From: DATJLY01 sp963773665
GTDB lineage: Bacteria > Pseudomonadota > Alphaproteobacteria > ATCC43930 > CGMCC-115725
DNA length: 64,000 bases
Assembly (NCBI GenBank): GCA_963773665.1
Contig: CAVZBZ010000004.1
Span: 682,001 to 746,000, forward strand
Direction of reading: 5' to 3'
Both the position numbers and the translations under genes were made by a program. The notes under the pieces are model-generated. The model saw nothing but the letters and a program-made list of their open reading frames with translations. It searched no databases and was not told the DNA's origin. This document shows, one piece after another, positions 8,581 through 16,609 of the stretch (its first letter is position 1; each line of letters opens with the position of its first letter).

Positions 8581-9839
8581 CGCGCCGCCTGTTGCGGGGC
8601 CGCGAGCCGGTTGCGCGTCAAGGCGGGCGCGGTGCCGTTCAAGGTCTTCTCGATGAGCCGGCCCTGGAACAGCTTGATCCCGGCCGACAGGCCGAAAGCG
8701 ATCGCCTGCGGCGTGTCGCAGCGCGCGAGGATGATGCGCCCCTTGCCGATCCGCTCGATCGCGGCCAGGAATTCGCGCTGGCGCTCGCTGTCGGCGCCGT
8801 CCGCCATGTCGGGGCTCCAGAACAGTTTCACGAGATCGAGGCCCAGGCGCGCGCGGTCGATGAACGGCAGCGTGAGCCGCGTCATGCCATCGAGGCAGAG
8901 CCGGTATCCCCTCTCGCGGGCGAAGTCGCGGGCGAAGAGATAGGCGCTGATGTCGGCGAAGATGTCGACCTTCTCGATCTCGATCACGATGCTGCCGCGC
9001 GCGCCGGCCTTGAGGCTGGTGTCGAACGTCTGGAACTCGGGCGACAGAACGGTGGCGATGTTGAGGTTGAGGCTGAAGGAATGCGACAGCCCGCTGTCGT
9101 CCGCCTTGCGCAGGAGCGCGAGCACGCGCTTGTCGAGCGTCTGCGTCAGGTACTGGAAGAGCCACCGGTCCGAGGCGAGGTCGCGCTTCGGCATCACCGC
9201 GTCGCGCAAATCGGCGATCGACACGTAGATTTCGCGGAAGAGCGGCTTCGGCGCCTCGTCCGGCGCCATCTGGCAGACCGATTGCCGGCGCAGCAGGTTG
9301 GTGAGGTCGGCCCGGGCGAGGATGTTGATGAGTTCGTTCATCGCCAGCGGATCCATCGGCTGACGATCGTAGGTTTCCTTGCCGAGGATCGACGACACGC
9401 GCCGGCGGCGCCGCTCGTCCTCACCGCGGATCGTCTCGACATAGGTGTAGAAGGCGCCGGTGCCGTCCGCCATGTTGAACCAGGTGACGAAGCTGTCCGC
9501 GCCGTTCTCAGCGGCCTGCGCGCCCACCGGATCGTCGGCAAAGAGAAAGCGGACCTTGCCGACCGCGGCATCGACCGCGATGACGTTGTCCTCCTTGCAA
9601 AGGAACACGATATCGCCCTGGTTCAGGACGAACATCTGCCCCTCGAACTGCTTGATGAGCGCCTCGAATGTGTTGGCGGCGATGCGGATCTGGTGCGTGC
9701 CGCGGTTCGCGGGGTTGAGGCGAGAGAGATGAATGACGACCGCGCGCCGCCCCGCCGGGTTGCGTTTCAAGCGCTCGACATTGTCGAACAGCAGCTGCTC
9801 GACGCTCGAGACCCGTTCTGTCGTTGCCTGCCGCATCAT
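8577..9839 (-). CDS. Degenerate EAL-domain protein
   Basis: A 420-residue soluble protein. The C-terminal half resembles an EAL fold: SIVIEIEKVDIFADISAYLF, then RLCLDGMTRLTLPFI in place of the usual LDDFG, and GIKLFQGRLIEK in place of QGYLF. The catalytic EAL tripeptide and the DDFG metal ligands are not present, so it is probably a c-di-GMP-sensing or scaffolding relative rather than a phosphodiesterase. The N-terminal half (about 1-200) matches no domain I can name. It heads the operon with a glycosyltransferase and hldE, and is divergent from a CheY-like gene across a perfect palindrome. ATGATG allows a start at 9839 or 9836. Confidence 0.65.
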   Translation of the reverse strand: MMRQATTERVSSVEQLLFDNVERLKRNPAGRRAVVIHLSRLNPANRGTHQIRIAANTFEALIKQFEGQMFVLNQGDIVFLCKEDNVIAVDAAVGKVRFLFADDPVGAQAAENGADSFVTWFNMADGTGAFYTYVETIRGEDERRRRRVSSILGKETYDRQPMDPLAMNELINILARADLTNLLRRQSVCQMAPDEAPKPLFREIYVSIADLRDAVMPKRDLASDRWLFQYLTQTLDKRVLALLRKADDSGLSHSFSLNLNIATVLSPEFQTFDTSLKAGARGSIVIEIEKVDIFADISAYLFARDFARERGYRLCLDGMTRLTLPFIDRARLGLDLVKLFWSPDMADGADSERQREFLAAIERIGKGRIILARCDTPQAIAFGLSAGIKLFQGRLIEKTLNGTAPALTRNRLAAPQQAAR

Positions 9840-9882
9840 TCGTCGGGCTGCGCGTCCTTTCGTGCAAGATTAGCGACAACAG

Positions 9883-9900
9883 CTTTACCGATTGGTAAAG
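9883..9900. promoter_or_regulatory. Perfect 18-bp palindrome in a divergent promoter region
   Basis: CTTTACC-GATT-GGTAAAG has seven-base arms and a four-base centre (GATT). It lies between the EAL-like operon start (9839, leftward) and the receiver gene (10018, rightward), 44 bases from the former. It could be an operator for a dimeric regulator or a short hairpin; there is no T-run to make it a terminator. The regulator is unknown. Confidence 0.5.
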
Positions 9901-10017
9901 GCGGCCGCGCGGCCTTTTCCGCCAAATCAACGCTTTCTTCACCTCGTCCCCCTAGAAGGGAGGATCGAACACCCGGCGACGGCGCCCCGGCCGACGCCCG
10001 GATGGCGCGGGAGCGAG

Positions 10018-10452
10018 ATGGCCGAACCCGGGACGAACGTCGCCGCCAATCGGAACAAGGTGGTCATCGGCGTCGATGACCTGCCGCAGCATCTGAAGTT
10101 GCTGCAGCAGTGCATCCAATCCGGCGGCTACACCTTCATCGGCGCGGCCAGCGGGCTCGATTGCCTGGCGCTCGTCAGCCGCGTCCAGCCGCGCCTCATC
10201 CTGCTCGATGTGCAGATGCCCGAGCTCGACGGGTTCGAGACCTGCCGGCGCCTGCGGATCGATCAGGGCCTCAACCAGGTGCCGATCGCGTTCCTGACGG
10301 CGCGCAACTCGCCCGACGACGTGAAGCTCGGCCTCGCGGCGGGCGGCAACGACTTCATCCTGAAGCCGGTCGCCCTCGCCCGGCTGCTCGATCGCGTGCA
10401 GTATTGGACCTCGCGCCACGTCGAAGCGCGGCCGATCGCGCGCGCAAGCTGA
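10018..10452 (+). CDS. Single-domain response regulator (CheY-like)
   Basis: A 144-residue protein that is one receiver domain. The acidic pair is in VVIGVDDLPQ (about residues 17-26), the phospho-accepting aspartate in LILLDVQMPELDG near 62, the threonine in IAFLTARN near 92, and the lysine in DFILKPVALA near 114. No output domain follows. The ATG at 10018 is preferred over an earlier in-frame start because the receiver fold begins soon after it and GGAGCG lies upstream. Divergent from the degenerate EAL gene, so the pair may act in one signalling path. Confidence 0.85.
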   Translation: MAEPGTNVAANRNKVVIGVDDLPQHLKLLQQCIQSGGYTFIGAASGLDCLALVSRVQPRLILLDVQMPELDGFETCRRLRIDQGLNQVPIAFLTARNSPDDVKLGLAAGGNDFILKPVALARLLDRVQYWTSRHVEARPIARAS

Positions 10453-10505
10453 TTTCTCCTTCCGGGGGTGAAGCGCGGCGCAGGGCGACCTATAGTCGTC
10501 TCGCG

Positions 10506-11267
10506 ATGATCGGACGTCTCTTCTCATCCCGCGACCGCGGCGAACGGGGCGCGCCAGCGACGCCGCGCGGCACGCGGATTTACGCGATCGGCGACATTCA
10601 CGGCCGCGACGACCTTTTGGAGCGGCTCACGCTCCTCGTCCACGAGGACGCCTATCGCCGCCAGGCGCCGCGCAACGTCGTCGTGTATCTCGGCGACTAT
10701 GTCGATCGCGGCCGGCAATCGCGCGCCGTCATCGAGCGCCTGCTGCGCGCGCCGCTCCCTGGCTTCGACAGCGTCCATCTCAAGGGCAATCACGAAGACA
10801 TCATGCTGCGCTTCCTCGACGACATCTCGGTCGGGCCGAGCTGGTTCACCTTTGGCGGGAGGGAGACGCTCGAGAGCTACGGCATCGACCCGCCGCTGCC
10901 GCACGCGACCGCCGACGAGCTGCTGCGCGCGCAGGAGCAGCTGCGCCGGAACCTGCCGCGCGAGCATCTCGATTTCCTGCGGCGTCTGCGCCTCATGCAC
11001 GAGGAGGGCGACTATGTCTTCGTCCATGCCGGGGTGAAGCCCGGCGTGCCGCTCGCGGCGCAGCGCGAGGAGGACATGCTCTGGATCCGCGACGAGTTCT
11101 TGCTGTCGCAATCCTCGTTCGGCCGGATCGTCGTGCACGGCCACACCATTACCCGCGATCCCGACGTGCGCCAGAACCGCATCGGCATCGACACCGGCGC
11201 ATTCGCAAGCGGCCGCCTGACCGCGCTCGTCGCCGAAGGCACCGAATGGTATTTTTTGCAGACCTGA
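10506..11267 (+). CDS. Calcineurin-like serine/threonine protein phosphatase
   Basis: A 253-residue PPP-type metallophosphatase with all three signature motifs: GDIHG near residue 29, GDYVDRG near 64, and GNHE near 96. C-terminal VHGHTITRDP supplies the remaining metal-binding histidine. Similar to bacterial PrpA/PrpB and ApaH relatives; protein phosphatase or diadenosine-polyphosphate hydrolase activity are both possible. It follows the receiver gene by 53 bases and may be cotranscribed with it; it is convergent with regA. Confidence 0.87.
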   Translation: MIGRLFSSRDRGERGAPATPRGTRIYAIGDIHGRDDLLERLTLLVHEDAYRRQAPRNVVVYLGDYVDRGRQSRAVIERLLRAPLPGFDSVHLKGNHEDIMLRFLDDISVGPSWFTFGGRETLESYGIDPPLPHATADELLRAQEQLRRNLPREHLDFLRRLRLMHEEGDYVFVHAGVKPGVPLAAQREEDMLWIRDEFLLSQSSFGRIVVHGHTITRDPDVRQNRIGIDTGAFASGRLTALVAEGTEWYFLQT

Positions 11268-11274
11268 GCGCCGC

Positions 11275-11880
11275 CTAGCTCCGCGGCGCGTGCTTGCCGA
11301 GGATGCGCTGCAAGGTGCGGCGGTGCATCTTGAGGCGCCGCGCGGTCTCCGAGACGTTGCGGTCGCATTGCTCGAAGACGCGCTGGATATGCTCCCAGCG
11401 CACGCGGTCGGCCGACATCGGATCCTCGGGCGGCGGCGGCAGCGCCGCGTCGCGCGCCAGGAGCGCGCTCAGGACCGCGTCGGCGTCGGCGGGCTTCGGC
11501 AGATAGTCGATCGCGCCCGCCTTCACCGCCGCGACCGCCGTGGCGATGTTGCCGTACCCCGTCAGCATGACGATGCGCGCCGAGGGCCGCGCCTCGCGCA
11601 GCGCCTCGACGATGCCGAGGCCGCTGCCGTCGCCGAGCCGCAAATCCACCACCGCGAAAGCGGGCGCGCGCGCGCCCACTGCGGCGATGCCGGTGGCGAC
11701 GCTGTCCGCGGTCGCGACGATGAAGCCGCGCCGCTCCATGGCGCGGGCAAGGCGCTGGCAGAGCGGCGCATCGTCATCGACGATGAGCAGCGTGCGCTCG
11801 CCTTCCGGCAGGCCCTGTAGCGCCGCCGCGGGCTGGCTCGCGCCCTCGTCCAATCCCCTGTCGTCGTCGTTGCCGCTCAT
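11275..11880 (-). CDS. regA: Redox response regulator RegA/ActR/PrrA
   Basis: A 201-residue two-domain regulator. The receiver (about 28-145) shows TLLIVDDDAPLCQRLARAME, phosphoacceptor VVDLRLGDGSG, VMLTGYG and DYLPKP. After a proline linker the C-terminal Fis-type helix-turn-helix reads NVSETARRLKMHRRTLQRIL, the almost invariant RegA recognition region of alphaproteobacteria. It controls respiratory, carbon-fixation and nitrogen genes in response to redox state. Its ATG overlaps the stop of the sensor gene (ATGA), so the two are translationally coupled. Confidence 0.93.
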   Translation of the reverse strand: MSGNDDDRGLDEGASQPAAALQGLPEGERTLLIVDDDAPLCQRLARAMERRGFIVATADSVATGIAAVGARAPAFAVVDLRLGDGSGLGIVEALREARPSARIVMLTGYGNIATAVAAVKAGAIDYLPKPADADAVLSALLARDAALPPPPEDPMSADRVRWEHIQRVFEQCDRNVSETARRLKMHRRTLQRILGKHAPRS

Positions 11881-13229
11881 CGTTGCGCCTCTTGCGTTTG
11901 CGAACGCGGTTCCCCTGCCGTGAGCGCGTCGCGGCGCCATTCGACAACCACCTCCGCGCCGCCTTCGGCCACATTGGCGAAATCGAGCCGGGCGCCCGTC
12001 CGCTCGAGCAGGCTTTGCGCAATGAAGATGCCGAGCCCCATGTGATGGGCCTCGCCGCCCCGCCCCGATATATAGGGTTCGCCGATGCGCGGCAAAACCT
12101 GCTGCGCGAAGCCCGGGCCGTCATCGACGATGTCGACCGAGACCGCATCCTCGCTCCAGCTGGTCGTGACCGTGACCTCGGTCCGGGCGAACTGCGCCGC
12201 GTTCTGAATGAGATTGCCGAGCCCGTGCATGATCTCGGGCCGGGGCGCGACGAGCGGCTCGTCGCGCGCGCGGCCGCGGTAGCGCCCGGGCACGGTGCGA
12301 TAGGCGATCTCGATGCCGGCGCGGCGGTGCGGCTCGCCCGCCGCCTCGACCAGCGCCGAGAACGGCAGCGGCGCGAATTCGCCGCTGTCCTCGCCCTCGG
12401 GTCCGTCGCGCCGCCGCGTCAGCTCGGCGAGAATGGTGCGGCAGCGCTCGCTCTGGCTCAGAAGCAGTTTCGCGTCATCGGCATAGGGGCTGTCGGCAGG
12501 CACGTCGCGCACCAGTTCCTTCGCGACCACGGCGATGGTGGCGAGCGGGCTGCCGAGCTGGTGCGCCGCGGCCGCCGCAAGCCCGCCCACCGCCGAGATG
12601 CGCTGCTCGCGCGCCAAGGCGAGCTGCGTTGCCGCGAACGCGTCGCGCATCCGCCGCGCCTCCTCGGCCACCGACCAGATATATCCCGCGATGAACAGCG
12701 TCGAGGATACCAGCGCCGTCCACATGCCAAGCATGTAAAGCGGATGCGGCACGAGCGACATGCCCGGACGCTGCGGCAGCGGCAGGTGCACCATGGCGAG
12801 CAGCGAAAGCGCGGCGACGGTAAGCGCCGAAAGCGCGATCACGCTCGAGCGCGACAGCACGGTCGCGGCGACCGTGACCGGCGCCAGCATGAGGATCGCG
12901 AACGGGTTCTGCAGCCCGCCGGTGAGGAACAGGAGGACGCCGAGCTGGAGCGTGTCGTACCCGAGATAGAACAGCGCCTCGCGGTCGCCGAGCCGCCGCC
13001 CGGACCGGCGCGACAGCGTCGCCACGATGTTGAGCGCGGCCGAGATCGCGACCGTCGTGAGCGTGCCCTCGGCCGAAAAGCTGAACCCGAAGCCGTAATG
13101 GACTGTGAGCACGGTCGCGGCCTGGCCCAGGACGGCGATCCAGCGGATCAGCACCAGCGTGCGCAGCCGGACCGAGACTTCGCTGAAGGCGGCGGGCGTC
13201 GGCCGCGCGCGGTCGGGGACGGAGCTCAT
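11877..13229 (-). CDS. regB: Redox sensor histidine kinase RegB/ActS/PrrB
   Basis: A 450-residue membrane kinase with about six N-terminal transmembrane segments (residues 20-185). The quinone-binding motif TGGLQNPFAI is intact. The H-box AAAHQLGSPLATIAVV carries the phosphorylated histidine, and QSERCRTILAEL carries the redox cysteine known in RegB. The ATPase domain shows NLIQNAAQFA, DIVDDGPGF and GLGIFIAQ. It signals to RegA encoded just downstream. The senC/prrC gene that often accompanies this pair is not here. Divergent from the ABC transporter remnant. Confidence 0.93.
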   Translation of the reverse strand: MSSVPDRARPTPAAFSEVSVRLRTLVLIRWIAVLGQAATVLTVHYGFGFSFSAEGTLTTVAISAALNIVATLSRRSGRRLGDREALFYLGYDTLQLGVLLFLTGGLQNPFAILMLAPVTVAATVLSRSSVIALSALTVAALSLLAMVHLPLPQRPGMSLVPHPLYMLGMWTALVSSTLFIAGYIWSVAEEARRMRDAFAATQLALAREQRISAVGGLAAAAAHQLGSPLATIAVVAKELVRDVPADSPYADDAKLLLSQSERCRTILAELTRRRDGPEGEDSGEFAPLPFSALVEAAGEPHRRAGIEIAYRTVPGRYRGRARDEPLVAPRPEIMHGLGNLIQNAAQFARTEVTVTTSWSEDAVSVDIVDDGPGFAQQVLPRIGEPYISGRGGEAHHMGLGIFIAQSLLERTGARLDFANVAEGGAEVVVEWRRDALTAGEPRSQTQEAQR

Positions 13230-13254
13230 GGCGCGCACTATAGTCCATCGCGCT

Positions 13255-13839
13255 ATGGCGAATCGCGGTCCTGCGGTAATCGAGGCGCGCGGCCTCGTCT
13301 TGGGTCTCGTCGTGCCCTCGGCGGGCACGATCCGCGTCCTTGGCGAGGACATGCTGCGGCATCGCTACCGCGTGCTGCACCGCATGAATTTCTCCTCGCC
13401 CTATACCGATCTGCCGCATCGCCTGACGGTGCTGGGTCAGGGCCTATCTCGAGCGGTACCGCGCGCGCCGCGGCGGCGCCATCCTGCTCGCCTCGCACAA
13501 CATGGGAGAGGTCGAGCGCCTCGCGAGCGACGTGATGATGATGCGCCAGGGCCGCATCGTCGATCGCGGCGCGCCGGCCGAGCTTCTGGCGCGCTATGGC
13601 CGCACCTCGCTCGAGGACGTGTTTCTCCAGATCGCGCGCGAGCGCCCGGACGAGGCGGCGCAATGACCCGGTTCTCGCCGGCGCGGATCGGCACGATGCT
13701 TCTGCGCTATGTCTATCTCCTCAGCCCGTCGTGGCCGCGCACCTTGGACCTCGTCTATTGGCCTCGAAGGACGCACCAAGGGTTCCGTCCGAAGCTGATG
13801 TATGAGGGCCCGAGCGGCGTGGTCTGGCTCGAACTGTAG
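13255..13839 (+). pseudogene. ABC-2 type exporter remnant (ATPase plus permease)
   Basis: The ATPase part (13255-13666) starts like a NodI/DrrA-type exporter ATPase but jumps from EARGLVLGL to VVPSAGTIRVLGEDMLRHRY, so the Walker A loop is missing. After DLPHRLTV it jumps, with a frame change near 13440, to AYLERYRARRGGAILLASHN and ends SLEDVFLQIARERPDEAAQ; the signature and Walker B are lost. A permease frame (13663-13839) begins MTRFSPARIGTMLLRYVYLL, then breaks after TLDLVYWP at a copy of the TCGAAGGACGCAC repeat and ends 24 residues later. Two internal deletions and one truncation make this a decayed transporter. Confidence 0.75.
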
Positions 13840-13842
13840 TTT

Positions 13843-14874
13843 TCAGCGGTCGTCGCGCTCGCTCACCCCGGCTTCGCCGAATGTGGCCATGCCGGTGTGG
13901 CAGGCGACCGCCGCCTTGACCAGGGCGATGGCGAGCGTGGCGCCCGAGGCCTCGCCGAGCCGCATGCCGAGATCGAGGAGCGGCCTCATGCCGAGCCGCT
14001 CGAGGAGACGCCGGTGTCCCGGCTCGGCCGAGCAATGCGCGGCCAGGCAATGGTCGAGCGCGTGCGGATCGGCCCGTGCCAGCACGGAGGCCGCCGCGGT
14101 CGCGACATAGCCGTCGAGCAGCACGGGAACCCGCGCGCGGCGCGCCGCCATGACCGCGCCGGCGACCGCCGCAAGCTCGCGCCCGCCGAGGCGGCGCAGC
14201 AGCTCGAACGGATCGCGCGATGCGCCGCCGTGCAGCTCGACCGCGCGCCGCACCACCGCGATCTTGTGCTGCAGCGCCGCGCCCATGACGCCGGTGCCGG
14301 GTCCGACCCAGTCCGCGGCGTCGCCGCCCCAGAGTGCCGCCGCAAGCGCCGCGGCCGAGGTGGTGTTGGCGATGCCCATCTCGCCCACCGCGAGGAGATC
14401 GATCCCGGGCTCGACCGAAGTCATGCCGTAGGCGATGGCGAGCGCGCAGTCCTGCTCGCTCATCGCCGGCCCGTGCGTGAAGTCGCCGGTCGGCTCGTCG
14501 AGCGACATCTCATAGACGCGCAGATCGGCGTCGACCGCGCGGCACAGCTGGTTGACCGCGGCGCCGCCGGCGATGAAGTTCTGCACCATCTGCGCCGTCA
14601 CCGCGGCCGGATATGCCGAGACGCCCTGTGCAGCGACGCCGTGGTTGGCGGCGAACACGGCGATGCGCGGATGGTTCGCGGTCGGCGGATGGCGCCCTTG
14701 CCAGGTTGCCATCCAGTGCGCGATCTCCTCGAGCCGGCCGAGCGATCCTGCCGGCTTCGTGAGCTTCGCTTCGCGCACGGAAGCCGCGGTGCCCGCGGCA
14801 AGGCCGGGACCCGGCAGGTCGGCGAGAACCGCCCGCATCTCGGCCAGCGTGGCGCGCGGCGTCCCGTCCGACAT
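13843..14874 (-). CDS. cobT: Nicotinate-nucleotide-dimethylbenzimidazole phosphoribosyltransferase
   Basis: A 343-residue CobT (CobU in Pseudomonas naming) that activates dimethylbenzimidazole to alpha-ribazole phosphate for the cobalamin lower ligand. Recognisable stretches are KPAGSLGRLEEIAHWMA near residue 40, FAANHGVAAQGVSAYP near 72, GEMGIANTTSAAAL near 160, and the conserved C-terminal block LLDLGMRLGEASGATLAI. Length fits the family. The ATG at 14874 (MSDGTPRATL) is chosen over upstream in-frame starts that add non-conserved sequence. Divergent from cobS with a 119-base gap, so both nucleotide-loop genes share a promoter region. Confidence 0.93.
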   Translation of the reverse strand: MSDGTPRATLAEMRAVLADLPGPGLAAGTAASVREAKLTKPAGSLGRLEEIAHWMATWQGRHPPTANHPRIAVFAANHGVAAQGVSAYPAAVTAQMVQNFIAGGAAVNQLCRAVDADLRVYEMSLDEPTGDFTHGPAMSEQDCALAIAYGMTSVEPGIDLLAVGEMGIANTTSAAALAAALWGGDAADWVGPGTGVMGAALQHKIAVVRRAVELHGGASRDPFELLRRLGGRELAAVAGAVMAARRARVPVLLDGYVATAAASVLARADPHALDHCLAAHCSAEPGHRRLLERLGMRPLLDLGMRLGEASGATLAIALVKAAVACHTGMATFGEAGVSERDDR

Positions 14875-14993
14875 CCCGGCCTCCCTCGATAGGACGGCAC
14901 TGTCCCAGAGCGGCCGCTTGCGAGACAAGCAAAAAGAGGAAACCGGCACGAGGGGGGCTGGGTCGAGACGCGGCTTCGGCGTAAGATTGCGCC

Positions 14994-15770
14994 ATGCGGA
15001 TTCCCTGGCTGAGCGATGGCGACCGCCGCGTCGGCGAGCTCCTGCTGGCGCTGCGGTTCTTCACCCGGCTGCCGCTCGGCGCCGGCGCCGCGCCGGAGCC
15101 GGGCGCGCTGGCGCGCGCCTCGTGGGCCTTTCCCCTGGCCGGCGCGCTGGTCGGCATCGTTTGCGCCGCCGCTTATTCCGTTGCCGAGGTCTTGGCGTTT
15201 CCGCCCTTGGCGGCGGCGCTCATCGCGATCGGCGCCGGCGCGTTCGTGACCGGCGCGCTGCACGAGGACGGGCTCGCCGATACCGCCGACGCCTGGGGCG
15301 GGCGCGACCGTGCGGAGCGGCTCGCCATCATGCGCGACAGTCGCAGCGGCGCCTATGCCATCGTCGCCATCGTGCTGAGCGTGGCACTGCGCGCCGCCGC
15401 GGTCGCGGCGCTGCCGGGAAGCGGGGCCGCGCTCGCGGCCTTCGTTGCGGCGCATGCGGTGGCGCGCGGCGGACTCCCCGCGGTTCTATATCTGCTGCCG
15501 GCGGCGCGGAGCGACGGACTCGGCGCTTCCGCCGGCGTGCCCGAGCTCGGCGAGGTCCTGTGGTCGCTCGGCCTCGCGGCGCTCATTGCGATCGTGGCGC
15601 TCGGGGTCGTCGCCGGGGTTGCGGCGCTGGTCTTTGCCGGATTGGCGATGGCGGCGTTCGCCTGGCTCGCGCGGCGTCAGATCGGCGGCCACACCGGCGA
15701 CGTGCTCGGCGCCATCGAGCAGAAGGGCGAGACGGCGATGCTGCTAGCGGCGGCGGCATGGGCATGGTGA
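14994..15770 (+). CDS. cobS: Adenosylcobinamide-GDP ribazoletransferase
   Basis: A 258-residue polytopic membrane protein (CobS, also CobV) that joins adenosylcobinamide-GDP with alpha-ribazole to form cobalamin phosphate. It shows LALRFFTRLPLG near residue 18, the metal-binding HEDGLADTADAWGG near 88, and RDSRSGAYAIVAIV near 112. C-terminal GHTGDVLGAIEQ is also conserved. Six or so hydrophobic segments alternate with short loops. It overlaps the next gene, a CobC-like phosphatase, which carries out or supports the adjacent step. Confidence 0.93.
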   Translation: MRIPWLSDGDRRVGELLLALRFFTRLPLGAGAAPEPGALARASWAFPLAGALVGIVCAAAYSVAEVLAFPPLAAALIAIGAGAFVTGALHEDGLADTADAWGGRDRAERLAIMRDSRSGAYAIVAIVLSVALRAAAVAALPGSGAALAAFVAAHAVARGGLPAVLYLLPAARSDGLGASAGVPELGEVLWSLGLAALIAIVALGVVAGVAALVFAGLAMAAFAWLARRQIGGHTGDVLGAIEQKGETAMLLAAAAWAW

Positions 15771-16396
15771 CGCGCTGGTGGTGGGTGCGGCACGCGCCGG
15801 TGACGGCGAACGACGCCTGCTGTTATGGCCAGACCGATTTTCCCTGCGACGTCGCCGACGAAGCCGCCTTCGCGACGCTTGCCGCGCGCCTGCCGAAGGA
15901 CGCCGTGTGGCTCGCGAGCCCCTTGCGCCGCACGCATATGACGGCGGCCGCGCTCGTCACCGCCGGCGCCCCTGGGCCCGATCCGATACCGGGCCCGTCG
16001 CTCCATATCGAGCCCGATCTCATCGAGCAGCATTTCGGCGAATGGCAGGGCGTCAAGTACAGCGAGCTGCAGGCGCGGCGCGGCGACGAGTGGCTGCGCT
16101 TCTGGCTCGCGCCGGCGCACGAGACGCCGCCCGGCGGCGAGAGCTTCGCCGCGCTCACCCTGCGCGTTCAGGCGGCGATCGATGCGATCGGCGAGCGGCA
16201 TCAGGGTCGCGACATCGTCGTGATGTCGCATGGCGGCACGATCCGCGCGGCGCTCGCGATGGCCTTGGGCCTCAATCCGGACAACGCGCTCGCGTTTGCG
16301 ATCGACAATCTCTCGCTCACCCGCATCGAGCATTTCCCCGAGCCGGGCGGCGCGCATTTCTGGCGCGTCGTCGCGGTCAACCAGCCGCCGCGCTGA
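15764..16396 (+). CDS. cobC: Histidine phosphatase, CobC-like (alpha-ribazole phosphatase)
   Basis: A 210-residue phosphoglycerate-mutase-fold phosphatase. The catalytic RH motif appears as WWWVRHAPV near the N-terminus (the common RHG is RHA here), with ASPLRRTHMTA, EQHFGEWQG and the second catalytic histidine in VVMSHGGTIRAAL. Its place right after cobS argues for alpha-ribazole-5'-phosphate or adenosylcobalamin-5'-phosphate phosphatase. Starts at 15758, 15764 and GTG 15767 are all possible; the last overlaps the cobS stop as GTGA. Assigned by context as much as by sequence. Confidence 0.78.
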   Translation: MVTRWWWVRHAPVTANDACCYGQTDFPCDVADEAAFATLAARLPKDAVWLASPLRRTHMTAAALVTAGAPGPDPIPGPSLHIEPDLIEQHFGEWQGVKYSELQARRGDEWLRFWLAPAHETPPGGESFAALTLRVQAAIDAIGERHQGRDIVVMSHGGTIRAALAMALGLNPDNALAFAIDNLSLTRIEHFPEPGGAHFWRVVAVNQPPR

Positions 16397-16447
16397 CGGT
16401 CGGATAACAACCGCAAGTTTCCCGGCCAGAAATGGAGCGTGCGAGGC

Positions 16448-16609
16448 ATGGCGATGCGGTCGAACGATGTTCGCCTCTTACGTGACATAGCGAAGCGGCT
16501 TCGCGAAATCGCCCTCACCCATCCGACGCAGATGTCCGAAAAGGTGATGGAGGTCGCTGCCGAGTTCGACAAGCAGGGAGACACGCTCGAGCACAAGCGC
16601 GAGCCTTAG
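16448..16609 (+). CDS. Small conserved-looking hypothetical protein
   Basis: A 53-residue frame reading MAMRSNDVRLLRDIAKRLRE then an acidic-basic helix ending LEHKREP. It is predicted to be all helical and soluble. Short proteins of this style are common in alphaproteobacteria, but I cannot name a family. It lies in the gap between the CobC-like gene and the convergent regulator gene, and its last four bases overlap that gene's stop. Coding bias is in keeping with a real gene. Confidence 0.5.
   Translation: MAMRSNDVRLLRDIAKRLREIALTHPTQMSEKVMEVAAEFDKQGDTLEHKREP

Noticed and set aside
9883..9900. CtrA-type binding site
   Set aside because: The palindrome CTTTACC/GGTAAAG does not have the TTAA-N7-TTAA pattern; kept only as a generic palindrome.
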